The notes under the pieces: generated by a model | Told to the model about the DNA's origin: nothing | The model's input: the letters and a program-made list of their open reading frames with translations, nothing else | The model's database searches: none | Shown here: piece by piece, positions 1 through 7,895 of the stretch | Numbering within the stretch: the first letter of the stretch is position 1 | Layout of the letters: every line of letters begins with the position of its first letter | Position numbers and translations under genes: made by a program | NCBI RefSeq assembly: GCF_019352895.1 | Contig: NZ_JAAAFX010000007.1 | Coordinates: 142,199 to 206,198, forward strand | Source: Variovorax boronicumulans | Lineage (GTDB): Bacteria > Pseudomonadota > Gammaproteobacteria > Burkholderiales > Burkholderiaceae_C | Direction of reading: 5' to 3' | DNA: 64,000 nucleotides

Positions 1-462
1 AGTGATGCGGTGGCCGACCTTGTCGAAGCGCCCCAACTTTTTGATGTCGATGTGCAGCAGTTCGCCAGGGTTGTCGCGCTCGTAGCGTTGCACCGGCTCG
101 TCCGGGCGCAGGTCGCTCAGTCGAGACAGCCCGGCACGACGCAGCACGCGGCTGACGGTCGCCCTGGACACGCCCATGTAAGAGGCGATGCGTGCCTGCA
201 GGAAGAGCTTGCGGCGCAACTCCACGATGGCCAGGGCCACATGAGGCTCGATGGAGCGAGGCGACTTCTCGGGACGAGAGGACTTGTCCAGCAGGCCCGC
301 CGCGCCATCGACCAGGTAACGGGCCAGCCACTTGCGGGCAGTGACGGCGCTGACACCATGTGCGAGAGCCGCATCTGATGCGCTGACGCCACGCTCAGTG
401 ATGTCGTGAACCATCTCCAGGCGGCGCAGGTACGTCAATCGGGCATTCTTATGGGTGTTCAT
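1..462 (-). CDS. IS481-family transposase, N-terminal part (truncated by window edge)
   Basis: The frame opens with ATG at 462 (MNTHKNARLTYLRRLEMV) and stays open to base 1, giving 154 residues. An N-terminal helix-turn-helix region is visible (SDAALAHGVSAVTARKWLAR, about residues 27-46). A second helix-turn-helix follows around YMGVSRATVSRVLRRAGL, and then the start of the DDE catalytic domain (GELLHIDIKKLGRFDKVGHR), where HIDIKK carries the first catalytic Asp. The rest of the catalytic triad is beyond the window. Function is DNA transposition of its own element. The start codon lies inside an inverted repeat (454-480 pairing with 510-534) that could sequester it in read-through transcripts. 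Confidence 0.9.
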   Translation of the reverse strand, partial: MNTHKNARLTYLRRLEMVHDITERGVSASDAALAHGVSAVTARKWLARYLVDGAAGLLDKSSRPEKSPRSIEPHVALAIVELRRKLFLQARIASYMGVSRATVSRVLRRAGLSRLSDLRPDEPVQRYERDNPGELLHIDIKKLGRFDKVGHRIT

Positions 463-534
463 CCGGTTCGGGGTTTTGAGTGGATTGGGCGTTTGGCGAT
501 TTCCAGTCTCTCAAAACTTCTCCGGGTGAACACC
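454..534 (-). repeat. Imperfect inverted repeat covering the transposase start codon
   Basis: The arm at 510-534 and the arm at 454-480 are near-perfect complements. Reading the minus strand, GGTGTTCACCCGG pairs with CCGGATGAACACC with one mismatch, and GTTTTGAG pairs with CTCAAAAC. The ATG at 462-460 lies within the inner arm. In other insertion sequences (IS10, IS50) such structures block translation of transcripts that enter from flanking DNA; that role here is an inference. Confidence 0.6.
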
Positions 535-543
535 CGAAACAAC

Positions 544-1548
544 CTATTGGGCCTTCACACCTAGCGCGCCCTTCATGTGCTCGACCAGGCAGTGGTCCAC
601 GAGGACCCGCGTCGTGTAGGCGAGCGTCTTCACCTCGGCGAGCTGGAAGCGCAGGTGCTGGTGTTCGATCAGTGCCTTGCCGAAGGTCTGGCGTTCCTTG
701 GCATAGTCCACCGTCCAGCCCAGCGAGGCCTCGAGCAGCGAGGCGCACCGCATCGCGACCATGAGGCGTTCCTGGATCAGCCCGCGCATCAGGTAGGTGA
801 AGGCCTGGTTCTCTTCGCCGAGCCGGTCGTGCGCGGGCACGAAGACGTCGTCGAAGAACAGCTCCGTGGTGTCTTGCGCCTTCTGGCCCAGCTTGTCCAG
901 CGGTGCGCCCTTGCTGAAGCCTTCGGCATGGGCGTCCACCCAGAGCAGGCTGATGCCGTGGCGCCCCGCTTCGGGCGCGGTCTTGGCCGCGACCAGGACG
1001 CGATCGGCGTTCCAACCGTTGGTGATGAAGGTCTTCTGGCCCTTGAGCCGGTAGCCGCCCGGCACTTTCGCCGCTGTCGTGCGGATGGCCTTGACGTCGC
1101 TGCCCGCAGACGGCTCGGTCATGGCGATGGCCGCGATCACCTCGCCGCTGGCCAGCCTGGGCAGCCACTGGTGTTTCTGTTCCTCGGTGCCGAAATGCAA
1201 CAGGTAGGGCGCCACCACGCCCGAATGCGTCGTGAACCCCGAAACGCCCGATGCCAGCGCCGTCGCGATCTCCTCCACCAGCACCGCGAAGTGCAGGAAG
1301 TCGCCGCCGCCGCCGCCGTATTCGGCGGGCAGGTCGGGCAGCAGCAGCCCGGCGGCACCCGCCCGGGTCCAGATCTCGCGCGGGGCGCGGCCTTCGCGTT
1401 CCCAGTCGGCGTGGAAGGGCAGCACCTCCTTTTCGAGAAAACGCCGGACGGTTTGGCGAAAGAGTTCGTGCTCGGGCGAAAAGAGATTTTCCCGGCTGTT
1501 GGATTGAGTTGAATTGTTGCTCATGGATTGAATTCGAGTGCCGCTCAT
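544..1548 (-). CDS. Acyl-CoA dehydrogenase, C-terminally truncated by the IS481-family insertion
   Basis: FAD-dependent acyl-CoA dehydrogenase. The N-terminal helical domain covers about residues 20-135, and the FAD/substrate motif AIAMTEPSAGSDVKAIRTTA sits in the middle domain. A C-terminal helical domain begins near QERLMVAMRCASLLEASLGW. The protein stops at 334 residues against about 380 usual for the family. Its last native codons end at 560, and the final VKAQ plus the TAG stop are encoded by the terminus of the inserted element. The missing segment normally holds the last helices and the YEGT-type region, which carries the catalytic Glu in many subfamilies, so activity is doubtful. Starts at 1548 or 1524 (MSNNSTQ) are both possible; neither has a clear Shine-Dalgarno sequence. 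It lies 58 bp downstream of the Bug gene, probably in one transcript. Confidence 0.85.
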   Translation of the reverse strand: MSGTRIQSMSNNSTQSNSRENLFSPEHELFRQTVRRFLEKEVLPFHADWEREGRAPREIWTRAGAAGLLLPDLPAEYGGGGGDFLHFAVLVEEIATALASGVSGFTTHSGVVAPYLLHFGTEEQKHQWLPRLASGEVIAAIAMTEPSAGSDVKAIRTTAAKVPGGYRLKGQKTFITNGWNADRVLVAAKTAPEAGRHGISLLWVDAHAEGFSKGAPLDKLGQKAQDTTELFFDDVFVPAHDRLGEENQAFTYLMRGLIQERLMVAMRCASLLEASLGWTVDYAKERQTFGKALIEHQHLRFQLAEVKTLAYTTRVLVDHCLVEHMKGALGVKAQ

Positions 1549-1606
1549 TGTCTGGCGCGGCGCAGTCGAATTTTAATTTGAATGATATGAATTGGGAGCT
1601 GGAATT

Positions 1607-2575
1607 TCAATCAACCTTCAGGCCGCTGCTTTCCACGATCTTCCCCCATTTTTCCACTTCGCTCTTCATGTGCGCGCCGGTTTGTGCGGCATCCAGGTGA
1701 AGCGGCAATGTATTCAGCGTGGCCATGAACTTCTGGACTTCCGGGTCCTTGGAAATGGAAAGAACGGCCGCCGAGAGGTCGCTCACCACCGGTTTGGGCG
1801 TTTTGGCGGGGGCCAGAAAATAGTAGCCTGGGCTGACGTCGAATCCCCTGAGGCCGCTTTCGTCCACGGTCGGCACGTTCGGCAGTTCGGGATGGCGCTT
1901 GAGGGAGGTCACGGCGATGACCTTGACCCGTCCGCCCTTGGCCAGGCCGATCGCAGTGGCGACCGAGTCGAACATCAGGTCCGTCTGCCCGGCCATCAGG
2001 TCCGATTCGGCCAATGCCGCACCGCGGTACGGCACGTGCACGAGCTTGGTTCCGGCCATGGCGTTGAACATCTCGCCGGACAGGTGCTGCGACGACCCGA
2101 CGCCCGCGGAACCGTAGGTCAGGTGCGCACCAGGCTGTCGCGCTGCATCGATGAGCTCTTTGACCGTGTTGATCTTCGAGTCGGGTGGAACGATGATCAC
2201 GTTGGGAAGCTGTGCGATCGCGGCGATGGGTGCCAGTTCGGCCTGCCAGTCGTAGGGGTTGCGCTTGAGCGCGACGTTGCTCGCGATGTAGTCCGAGCCC
2301 AAGGCCAGGGTGTAGCCGTCGGCCGGGCTCTTGGCCAGCGTCTGGATGGCGATGTTGCCGCCCGCGCCCTCGCGGTTCAAGGTCACAAAACTCTTGCCCA
2401 ACCTGTCGCCGAGCTTCTTGGCGTACATCCGTGCCATCTGATCGGTGCCGCCGCCGGCCGCGAATCCGACCATGACCGTGACCGGGCGGGCTGGATATTT
2501 TTCTTCTGCCATCAATGTCTGAGCTGCAGAAGAAAACAGCATTGCAGCCAAGAGTCCTTGAATGATTTTTCTCAT
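1607..2575 (-). CDS. Bug/TctC-family tripartite tricarboxylate transporter substrate-binding protein
   Basis: Periplasmic solute-binding protein of 322 residues with a signal peptide (MRKIIQGLLAAMLFSSAAQT, cleavage near TLMAEE). The mature start is typical of the family: YPARPVTVMVGFAAGGGTDQ, then NREGAGGNIAIQTLAKSPADGYTL. These proteins bind small carboxylates or other organic acids for TctAB-type permeases; no tctA or tctB gene is in the window, the usual orphan state in Burkholderiales. A strong ribosome site (GAGGAG, 7 bp spacing) precedes ATG 2575. It is transcribed divergently from the IclR gene and leads into the acyl-CoA dehydrogenase gene, so its ligand may be the acid degraded by this cluster; that is an inference. 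Confidence 0.93.
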   Translation of the reverse strand: MRKIIQGLLAAMLFSSAAQTLMAEEKYPARPVTVMVGFAAGGGTDQMARMYAKKLGDRLGKSFVTLNREGAGGNIAIQTLAKSPADGYTLALGSDYIASNVALKRNPYDWQAELAPIAAIAQLPNVIIVPPDSKINTVKELIDAARQPGAHLTYGSAGVGSSQHLSGEMFNAMAGTKLVHVPYRGAALAESDLMAGQTDLMFDSVATAIGLAKGGRVKVIAVTSLKRHPELPNVPTVDESGLRGFDVSPGYYFLAPAKTPKPVVSDLSAAVLSISKDPEVQKFMATLNTLPLHLDAAQTGAHMKSEVEKWGKIVESSGLKVD

Positions 2576-2769
2576 GATATGTCTCCTCTGGTTGGATATC
2601 TCAATCCGACGCGATGAATGGTTGTTTAAAGTATTGGCGGTGTATGATGCGTCAACGTTCGGCAGCTCCCATGAAAGGAGTCGCCTGCGTCTGGATGCGA
2701 TTTCATTTGAAAATGTTCGCGTTTTTGCTGCAAAGAAGAATTGAATTCATTCGATCATTCCGGTTGAAA

Positions 2770-3681
2770 ATGGCTCAAAAAAATACCAAATCTGGCGACG
2801 GTAGCGCCTCGAAGGCCAAGTCCGTGGTCGCTGCCGTACCGGCAAAAAAGCGTGCGGGGCATGCCACCCGACGTCCCCGTGCCGATGCGCCATTGCCCGA
2901 CGAAGACACGGCCGACGGACAGTTCGTGGCGTCGCTGGCCCGGGGCCTGGAGGTCCTGAGCGCCTTTCGCGCCAAGGAAGGGCCGCTGGGCAACCAAGAA
3001 CTGGCCGAACGGACCGGGCTCACCAAGCCGACCGTCTCGCGGCTGGCCCACACGCTGACGCGCCTGGGCTTCCTTAGCTACAACCCGCGCCAGTCGACCT
3101 ATGAGCTGGGTGGCCGCGCGCTGGCCTTTGCCTATGCCGCCATCGCGAGCATCGACGTTGCGGCGGCGGCCAGGCCGCTCATGCAGGCGCTGGCGGACGA
3201 CAGCAGCTTCAACGTCGGACTGGGCATGCCCGACCGGCAGGCCATGGTCTACACCGTCACCTGCGAAGGCAAAGGCCCGATCCATCTTGCGTTGCGGCCG
3301 GGCTCGCGCGTGCCGATCATGACCTCGGCCATGGGTCGTGCCTACCTGCTGGGCCTGGAGCCCCACGAGCGCGACGCGCTGCTGCTGGACCTGCAGCGCC
3401 ATCACGGTAGCGAGTGGGACGAGTTGCTGGCCAAATTCGACGCGGCGCGCGAGGAGTTCCGTTTGCACGGCTTTTGTACGAGCCTCGGCGATTGGCATGC
3501 GGACATCCATGGCGTAGCGGTTCCGGTGGCGGCGCCACCAGGGCAGCGCGCCTTCGCCCTCAACCTCGGCGGTCCTTCCTACCTGCTTTCGCGAGACAGG
3601 ATCTTCGGCGAACTGGGCCCCCGGCTGGGCGACATTGCCAAGCAGATTTCCACCACTCTGCATCTGCCAGCGCGCCGCTGA
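2770..3681 (+). CDS. IclR-family transcriptional regulator
   Basis: 303 residues from ATG 2770. A longer frame opens at 2614, but its first 52 residues look unlike any regulator, so the internal ATG (MAQKNTKSGDG) is preferred. A basic, low-complexity tail of about 50 residues precedes the winged helix-turn-helix (FVASLARGLEVLSAFRAKEG, then ELAERTGLTKPTVSRLAHTL, about residues 57-105). The C-terminal IclR effector domain follows (GLGMPDRQAMVYTVTCEG, MGRAYLLGLEPHERDALL). It is divergent from the Bug/acyl-CoA dehydrogenase unit and next to the SDR/thiolase units, so it probably controls this acyl-CoA cluster in response to a pathway acid or CoA ester. A candidate operator palindrome lies at 4537-4555. 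Confidence 0.93.
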   Translation: MAQKNTKSGDGSASKAKSVVAAVPAKKRAGHATRRPRADAPLPDEDTADGQFVASLARGLEVLSAFRAKEGPLGNQELAERTGLTKPTVSRLAHTLTRLGFLSYNPRQSTYELGGRALAFAYAAIASIDVAAAARPLMQALADDSSFNVGLGMPDRQAMVYTVTCEGKGPIHLALRPGSRVPIMTSAMGRAYLLGLEPHERDALLLDLQRHHGSEWDELLAKFDAAREEFRLHGFCTSLGDWHADIHGVAVPVAAPPGQRAFALNLGGPSYLLSRDRIFGELGPRLGDIAKQISTTLHLPARR

Positions 3682-3691
3682 CCGCGCGGCC

Positions 3692-4438
3692 CTAGTAGCG
3701 GCCGCCGGTGACATGGAGGACTTCTCCGGTGATGTACGACGCACGGGCCGAAGCCAGGAATGCCACGGCATCGGCGACGTCGGAGGTGTCACCGATGCGC
3801 GGGATCGGCGTCGTCTTCTCGGCCGCGGCGCGCAGTTTCTCGAAATGCGGCAGTGAGCGCACGGCTTCGGTGTCGATGATGCCCGGCGCCACAGCATTGA
3901 CCGTGATGTTGTAGCGACCCTCCTCGAGAGCCAGCGCACGCGTGAATCCCAGCAGGCCGGCCTTGGCGGCCGAGTAGTTGGCCTGGCCCGGATTGCCCAG
4001 GTGCGCACGCGACGAGATGTTGATGACGCGCCCGCCCTGATTCTCGATCATCCACGGCATCACGGCGCGGGTGCAGAGGAAGGCCCCCTTCATGATCACG
4101 TCGACCACCGAATCCCAGGCCTGCTCACTCATCTTGACCAAGTGCATGTCGCGGGTGAAGCCGGCGTTGTTCACCAGGATGTGGATGCCGCCCAGGCGTT
4201 CGATGACCTGCGCGGCCATGGCCTGGACGGATTGCGGATCCGTGACATCGACCGCCACGGCCAGGGCCCTGTGTCCCGCCGCCTGAAGCTCGGCGACCAC
4301 CGCCTGGGCTTTCGCCGCATCCACTTCGACCACCGCCACCGACGCGCCTTCGCGGGCGAGGGTGCGGGCCACGCACGCGCCAATGCCGGAGCCTGCGCCG
4401 GTGACGATGGCCACCTTTCCTTCGATGTTCAAATCCAT
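3692..4438 (-). CDS. SDR-family oxidoreductase (3-hydroxyacyl-CoA dehydrogenase / FabG-like)
   Basis: Classical short-chain dehydrogenase of 248 residues. The cofactor motif is VTGAGSGIGACVART (residues 13-27), the structural motif is NNAG, and the catalytic centre comprises a Ser in NISSRAHLGNPGQANYSAAK with Tyr and Lys in the YxxxK arrangement. The C-terminus ITGEVLHVTGGRY is typical. NAD(P)-dependent oxidation of a 3-hydroxyacyl or similar secondary alcohol fits its position opposite a thiolase and near hydratases. ATG 4438 has an excellent ribosome site (AAGGAG, 6 bp spacing). It is divergent from the thiolase, and its gene end is convergent with the IclR gene, 10 bp apart. Confidence 0.92.
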   Translation of the reverse strand: MDLNIEGKVAIVTGAGSGIGACVARTLAREGASVAVVEVDAAKAQAVVAELQAAGHRALAVAVDVTDPQSVQAMAAQVIERLGGIHILVNNAGFTRDMHLVKMSEQAWDSVVDVIMKGAFLCTRAVMPWMIENQGGRVINISSRAHLGNPGQANYSAAKAGLLGFTRALALEEGRYNITVNAVAPGIIDTEAVRSLPHFEKLRAAAEKTTPIPRIGDTSDVADAVAFLASARASYITGEVLHVTGGRY

Positions 4439-4536
4439 TTGTCTCCTTTTCGTGGGTGGGATCGCCAGGGCTTGGTGCCATGCCGCGATCGCTAGAACGA
4501 GGTTGATTGAAGCAGCGTACGGCGTTTATGTCAATC

Positions 4537-4555
4537 TGCGAAAACGATTTTCGCA
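4537..4555. promoter_or_regulatory. Candidate operator: perfect 8-bp-arm palindrome
   Basis: TGCGAAAA-CGA-TTTTCGCA lies in the divergent region between the SDR (start 4438, minus) and the thiolase (start 4645, plus). IclR-family operators are short AT-cored palindromes of this size, and an IclR gene lies 0.9 kb away. Binding by that protein is an inference. Confidence 0.45.
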
Positions 4556-4644
4556 ATATCATGAGCGCACCGGTCCGGCATCGCGGCGGCCTCGGCGCCA
4601 CGCAGGCGGACCGCACCGCTTCATCAATCGCAACGAAGGAAAAC

Positions 4645-5883
4645 ATGACGAACGTCTACATCGTGGGTACCGCCATCACCCCCCTGGGCAAGCACTTGGA
4701 CAAGTCGGTCAAGCAGTTGACGCGCGCGTCCGTCGACGCCGCTCTCGCCGATGCAGGGCTGCAGAAGGAGGCGATCGAAGCCGCTTGGTTCTGCAACACG
4801 CGCCAGGGCGCGCTCGAGGGGCAGCACGGCATTCGCGGACAGTGCGCACTGCGCGCCTACGGCTTCGAGAACATCGCGATCGCCAACACCGACAACGCCT
4901 GCGCCAGCTCGAGCTCGGGCCTGATCCAGGGCTATGCGGGCATCGCGTCGGGCCTGTACGACATCGCGCTCGTGGTGGGCACCGAGAAGATGAACTTTCC
5001 CGAGAAGCGCGCCGAGATGTTCGAGGCCTTCAAGGGCAGCTGGGACAGGGAACTGGCCGACCAGCATCTCGCGGCGCTGCTCGCCATGGGCGAAGGCATG
5101 CCGCTGCCGCCCGAGGCCGCGCTCGCGACAGGCGAGCGCAGCGTGTTCATGGACATCTACGCCGCGCAGGCGCGCTTCCACATGCGGACATTCGGCACCA
5201 CCCAGCGGCAGATCGCCGCCGTCGCATCGAAGAACCACTGGCATTCGCAGTTCAATCCGGACGCGCAGTACCGCACGCCGATGTCCGTCGAGGAGGTGCT
5301 GGCCGACAAGCTGATCGCCTGGCCCATGACCCGGTCGATGTGCGCGCCGATGAGCGACGGTTCCGGTGCGCTGGTACTGGCCTCCGAGCGGGCGCTCGCG
5401 AAGCTGGATCGCCACCGCGCCGTGCGCATCCGCGGCATCGCCCTGAGCAGCGGCACGCAGCGCACGCCCGAACAATACGACCGCCATCTCACCCGCATCG
5501 CGGCCGACAGGGCCTACGAGATGGCCGGGGTCGGGCCGCAGGACATCTCGGTCGCCGAACTGCACGACGCCTCCGCGATCGCGGAAATCATCCACTCGGA
5601 GAACGTGCGCTTCTGCGACTACGGCGAGGGTGGCGCCCTGGTCGAGAGCGGCGAGAGCCGCCTGGGCGGACGCCGTCCGATCAACGTGTCGGGTGGCCTG
5701 CTGTCGAAGGGGCATCCCATCGGTGCCACCGGTGCCATCCAGATTCACGAGTTGGTGACGCAACTGCGCGGCGAAGCCGGAGCGCGGCAGGTCGAAGGCG
5801 CGCGCCTGGCGCTGGCCGAGAACGGCGGTGGTTTCTACGGTCTCGAGGAGGCCGCCTGCGTCGTGACCATTCTGGAGCGCTGA
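4645..5883 (+). CDS. Thiolase family protein (SCP2/acetyl-CoA acetyltransferase type)
   Basis: 412 residues from ATG 4645, chosen over the upstream ATG 4507 because an AAGGA ribosome site sits 5 bp before it and because the thiolase fold begins at once (NVYIVGTAITPLGKH). The nucleophilic Cys lies in NTDNACASSSSGLIQGYAG, and HPIGATGAIQIHEL carries the catalytic His. The second CxG motif of classical thiolases is replaced by ENGGGFYGLEEAACV, as in SCP-x-like thiolases. Expected reaction: CoA-dependent cleavage of a 3-oxoacyl-CoA, probably a branched or otherwise unusual one. It is first in an operon with the MaoC-type hydratase and enoyl-CoA hydratase. Confidence 0.92.
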   Translation: MTNVYIVGTAITPLGKHLDKSVKQLTRASVDAALADAGLQKEAIEAAWFCNTRQGALEGQHGIRGQCALRAYGFENIAIANTDNACASSSSGLIQGYAGIASGLYDIALVVGTEKMNFPEKRAEMFEAFKGSWDRELADQHLAALLAMGEGMPLPPEAALATGERSVFMDIYAAQARFHMRTFGTTQRQIAAVASKNHWHSQFNPDAQYRTPMSVEEVLADKLIAWPMTRSMCAPMSDGSGALVLASERALAKLDRHRAVRIRGIALSSGTQRTPEQYDRHLTRIAADRAYEMAGVGPQDISVAELHDASAIAEIIHSENVRFCDYGEGGALVESGESRLGGRRPINVSGGLLSKGHPIGATGAIQIHELVTQLRGEAGARQVEGARLALAENGGGFYGLEEAACVVTILER

Positions 5884-5937
5884 GCCGATGCTGCGGCTCT
5901 TCTGCAATGCCCGTACAACCGATCGAAAAAAACAGAC

Positions 5938-6801
5938 ATGCTGGACTACGAACGACTTCTTCACTACCCCGTCCCCGAAGTGCGCCAGCGCTACACGCGC
6001 CGGGATGCGGCGCTCTATGCGCTGTCCGTGGGCTTCGCCCAGGACCCGATGGACGAACGCCAACTGCGATTCGTCGATCTGCGCGACGACATGCTCACCA
6101 CGCCCTCGTTCGCGCTGGTGCTGGGCTATCCCGGCTTCTGGCTCGCGCGCCCCGATACCGGCGTTGACGCCAGTCGCGTGGTGCATGGCGAACAGCACGT
6201 CGAGTTGATGCGGCCGCTGCCTGCCGAAGGCGAGATCGTCGGCAGGACCGAGATCACGCGCATCATCGACAGAGGGATAGGCAAGGGCGCGCTGCTGTAT
6301 TCGCGCAGGACCCTGCTCGATGCTCGTACCGGCGAGCCGCTGGCGCTCACGCGCGCCACGATGCTGCTGCGCGGCGAAGGCGGCTTCGGCGGACCCGCGG
6401 GACCCGTCGATGCCCCGCACCCGATGCCGGGCGACGCACCAGACTTCGTGTGTGAGCTAGCGACCAGGCCGGAACAGGCGCTCTACTACCGGCTCAACGG
6501 CGACGAGAACCGTATCCACGCTGACCCTTCAGCGGCCCGGGCGGCGGGCTTCGAGCGGCCGATACTTCACGGAATGTGTACCTACGGCTTTGCTTGCCAT
6601 GCCTTGCTGCGCACGCTGCAGAACTACGATCCGCGCGCGATCCGCTCGATGGGCATGCGGTTCACGACGCCCGTCTTTCCTGGCGAAACCTTGCGCGTGG
6701 AGATCTGGAAGGACGGCAGCTTTCGCGTCAAGGTGCCGGAGCGCGGCGTGGTGGTCGTCGACAACGGCTGCATGAGGCGCTTTGGTGGAGGTACACAATG
6801 A
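5938..6801 (+). CDS. MaoC/FAS1-like dehydratase-domain protein (enoyl-CoA hydratase 2 type)
   Basis: 287 residues with two hot-dog folds. The N-terminal half resembles the FAS1-like dehydratase domain (LVLGYPGFWLARPDTGVDAS, HGEQHVELMRPLPAEGEIVG). The C-terminal half has the MaoC hydratase-2 signature YRLNGDENRIHADPSAARAA followed by ERPILHGMCTYGFACHALL, where the Asp/Asn...His pair is catalytic in the family. It should hydrate a trans-2-enoyl-CoA. The gene follows the thiolase by 54 bp; a small stem (GAGCCG/CGGCTC) sits in that gap. Its stop overlaps the next start (ATGA), so translation is coupled. Confidence 0.88.
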   Translation: MLDYERLLHYPVPEVRQRYTRRDAALYALSVGFAQDPMDERQLRFVDLRDDMLTTPSFALVLGYPGFWLARPDTGVDASRVVHGEQHVELMRPLPAEGEIVGRTEITRIIDRGIGKGALLYSRRTLLDARTGEPLALTRATMLLRGEGGFGGPAGPVDAPHPMPGDAPDFVCELATRPEQALYYRLNGDENRIHADPSAARAAGFERPILHGMCTYGFACHALLRTLQNYDPRAIRSMGMRFTTPVFPGETLRVEIWKDGSFRVKVPERGVVVVDNGCMRRFGGGTQ

Positions 6802-7514
6802 ACGTCGAATTCCACACGCTCTCCCTTTCGCGCACGGAGCGCGTGCTGCGGGTGCGCCTCGATCGACGGCAGGTACGCAATGCAATGAATCTCGCCATGT
6901 GCATCGAGTTGCGCACGCTCTTCGAGGGGTTGCGTCACGACGAGGAGACCGATGCCGTCATCCTGGAAGGGGAAGGCTCGTCTTTCTGCGCCGGCATCGA
7001 TGTCAAGGAGTTTGGTACGCAATCCGCCGATTGGCAGCTCATGCGCCGCAACGAAGGCCTCGACACCTATCTGGCTATTGAGCGGGCGCCCATGCCTGTG
7101 GCTGCCATCGTCCATGGGCCGGTCGTCGGTGCGGGCTGCGAGCTCATGCTGAGCTGCGACTTCGCGGTGGCCTCCGACGACGCCACGTTTCGCTGGCCCG
7201 AGGCCGCACTGGGCGCGCCGGGTGCCACCCAGCGTCTCCCGCGCGTGGTGGGGTCGGCCCTTGCACGCGATCTGCTTTTCACCTGCCGTCGCATCGATGC
7301 GCGCGAGGCTCAATCGATGGGTCTGATCACTCGCATCGTGAGGGCGAGCGAATTGAGTCAGGCCAGCACAGCATTGGCTGCGGAGTTCGCTTACGTCGAT
7401 GCTCCCACCGCACGGCTGATGAAGCGCAGTACGCAGCTTGGTGCACATCTCCCGATCAGCGCCGCAGTGGACATCGAACGGATGGCCATTCAGGTGGCGA
7501 CGAAGCGAGCTTGA
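6798..7514 (+). CDS. Enoyl-CoA hydratase/isomerase family protein
   Basis: 238 residues from ATG 6798, in an ATGA overlap with the upstream hydratase; a GGAGG ribosome site lies inside that gene. Crotonase fold: FCAGIDVKEFG gives the first oxyanion segment, and VHGPVVGAGCELMLSCDFAVAS gives the second with the glycine-rich turn. The Glu in GCELML and the residues around WPEAALGAPGATQRLPRVVG correspond to the usual catalytic region, but the second Glu position reads as Ala or Gly, so hydratase versus isomerase or thioesterase activity cannot be assigned. Length is slightly short for the family (about 255). Last gene of the thiolase operon. Confidence 0.9.
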   Translation: MNVEFHTLSLSRTERVLRVRLDRRQVRNAMNLAMCIELRTLFEGLRHDEETDAVILEGEGSSFCAGIDVKEFGTQSADWQLMRRNEGLDTYLAIERAPMPVAAIVHGPVVGAGCELMLSCDFAVASDDATFRWPEAALGAPGATQRLPRVVGSALARDLLFTCRRIDAREAQSMGLITRIVRASELSQASTALAAEFAYVDAPTARLMKRSTQLGAHLPISAAVDIERMAIQVATKRA

Positions 7515-7555
7515 ACCCAGAGCCTCTCCAGATCGAAAGATCGAGATACATTCAA

Positions 7556-7849
7556 TCAGCGGAGTGCGAGTTGAGCCTCGATGACCGTCAGCAGGCGCAG
7601 GTCGTCTGCCGTCACATCCGGCGCGAATCATGCCACTACGTCTCCATGGCGGCTCACCAGAAATTGCTCGAAGTTCCAGAGCACATCGCCTTTGCAATCA
7701 TTTGCCATCCCTATCAAGGCGTGATGGTTTCGTACATAGGTGTTCCGATCACAGAGTTTTTTGAAGGCGGTGAGATCGTCGGAAGCCTCTGTCATTTTGA
7801 TGTCTGCTCCCAGTTCTTGGACCCAGCAGAATTTGGGCTTCTTCAGCAA
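7556..7849 (-). pseudogene. Glutathione peroxidase remnant with in-frame stop
   Basis: On the minus strand the segment GDVLWNFEQFLVSRHGDVVA, then TGA at 7630-7628, then FAPDVTADDLRLL in the same frame matches the C-terminal end of glutathione peroxidases (WNFxKFLV..G.VV.RFAP). The TGA replaces a conserved Arg codon (CGA to TGA is one change). The N-terminal half with the active-site Cys is absent or unrecognisable, and the upstream 45 codons are only weakly family-like. The stop is at an Arg position, not at the active site, so selenocysteine recoding is not a reasonable explanation. Confidence 0.6.
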
Positions 7850-7895
7850 GTGGCCAAGCTGATCCGGCCCGCCATGATCAGAGGGTGACTAACGG

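Larger units (their letters stand above)
1..559 (-). mobile_element. IS481-family insertion sequence, left end (continues beyond window start)
   Basis: Read on the minus strand, the element starts at 559 with TGTGAAGGCCCAATAGGTTG, which closely resembles the terminus I recall for Bordetella pertussis IS481 (TGTGAAG..CAATAGGTTGT). The transposase starts about 100 bp inside, at 462, as in that element. The six bases next to the terminus (560-565) are CCTAGC, matching the NCTAGN target reported for IS481. The other end and the second target copy lie outside the window, so element length and completeness cannot be judged. Confidence 0.88.

Noticed and set aside
2634..2650. AAGTATTGGCGG as a fifth copy of the regulon promoter
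   Set aside because: It shares GTATTGG only; the upstream TTATCGATC part and the -10 at 18 bp are missing.
2614..2769. N-terminal extension of the IclR regulator from ATG 2614
   Set aside because: The extra 52 residues (Cys/Trp/Met/Phe-rich) do not resemble a regulator, and the region is the divergent promoter.
4624..6420. Minus-strand open frame of about 600 codons across the thiolase and hydratase genes
   Set aside because: Arg/His/Gln-rich shadow; the plus strand carries intact catalytic motifs.
7628..7630. TGA in the glutathione peroxidase-like frame as a selenocysteine codon
   Set aside because: It sits at a conserved Arg near the C-terminus, far from the active-site position, and the N-terminal half is missing.
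7511..7888. Plus-strand 125-codon frame opposite the peroxidase remnant
   Set aside because: No recognisable sequence or ribosome site; the minus strand has the family-like segment.
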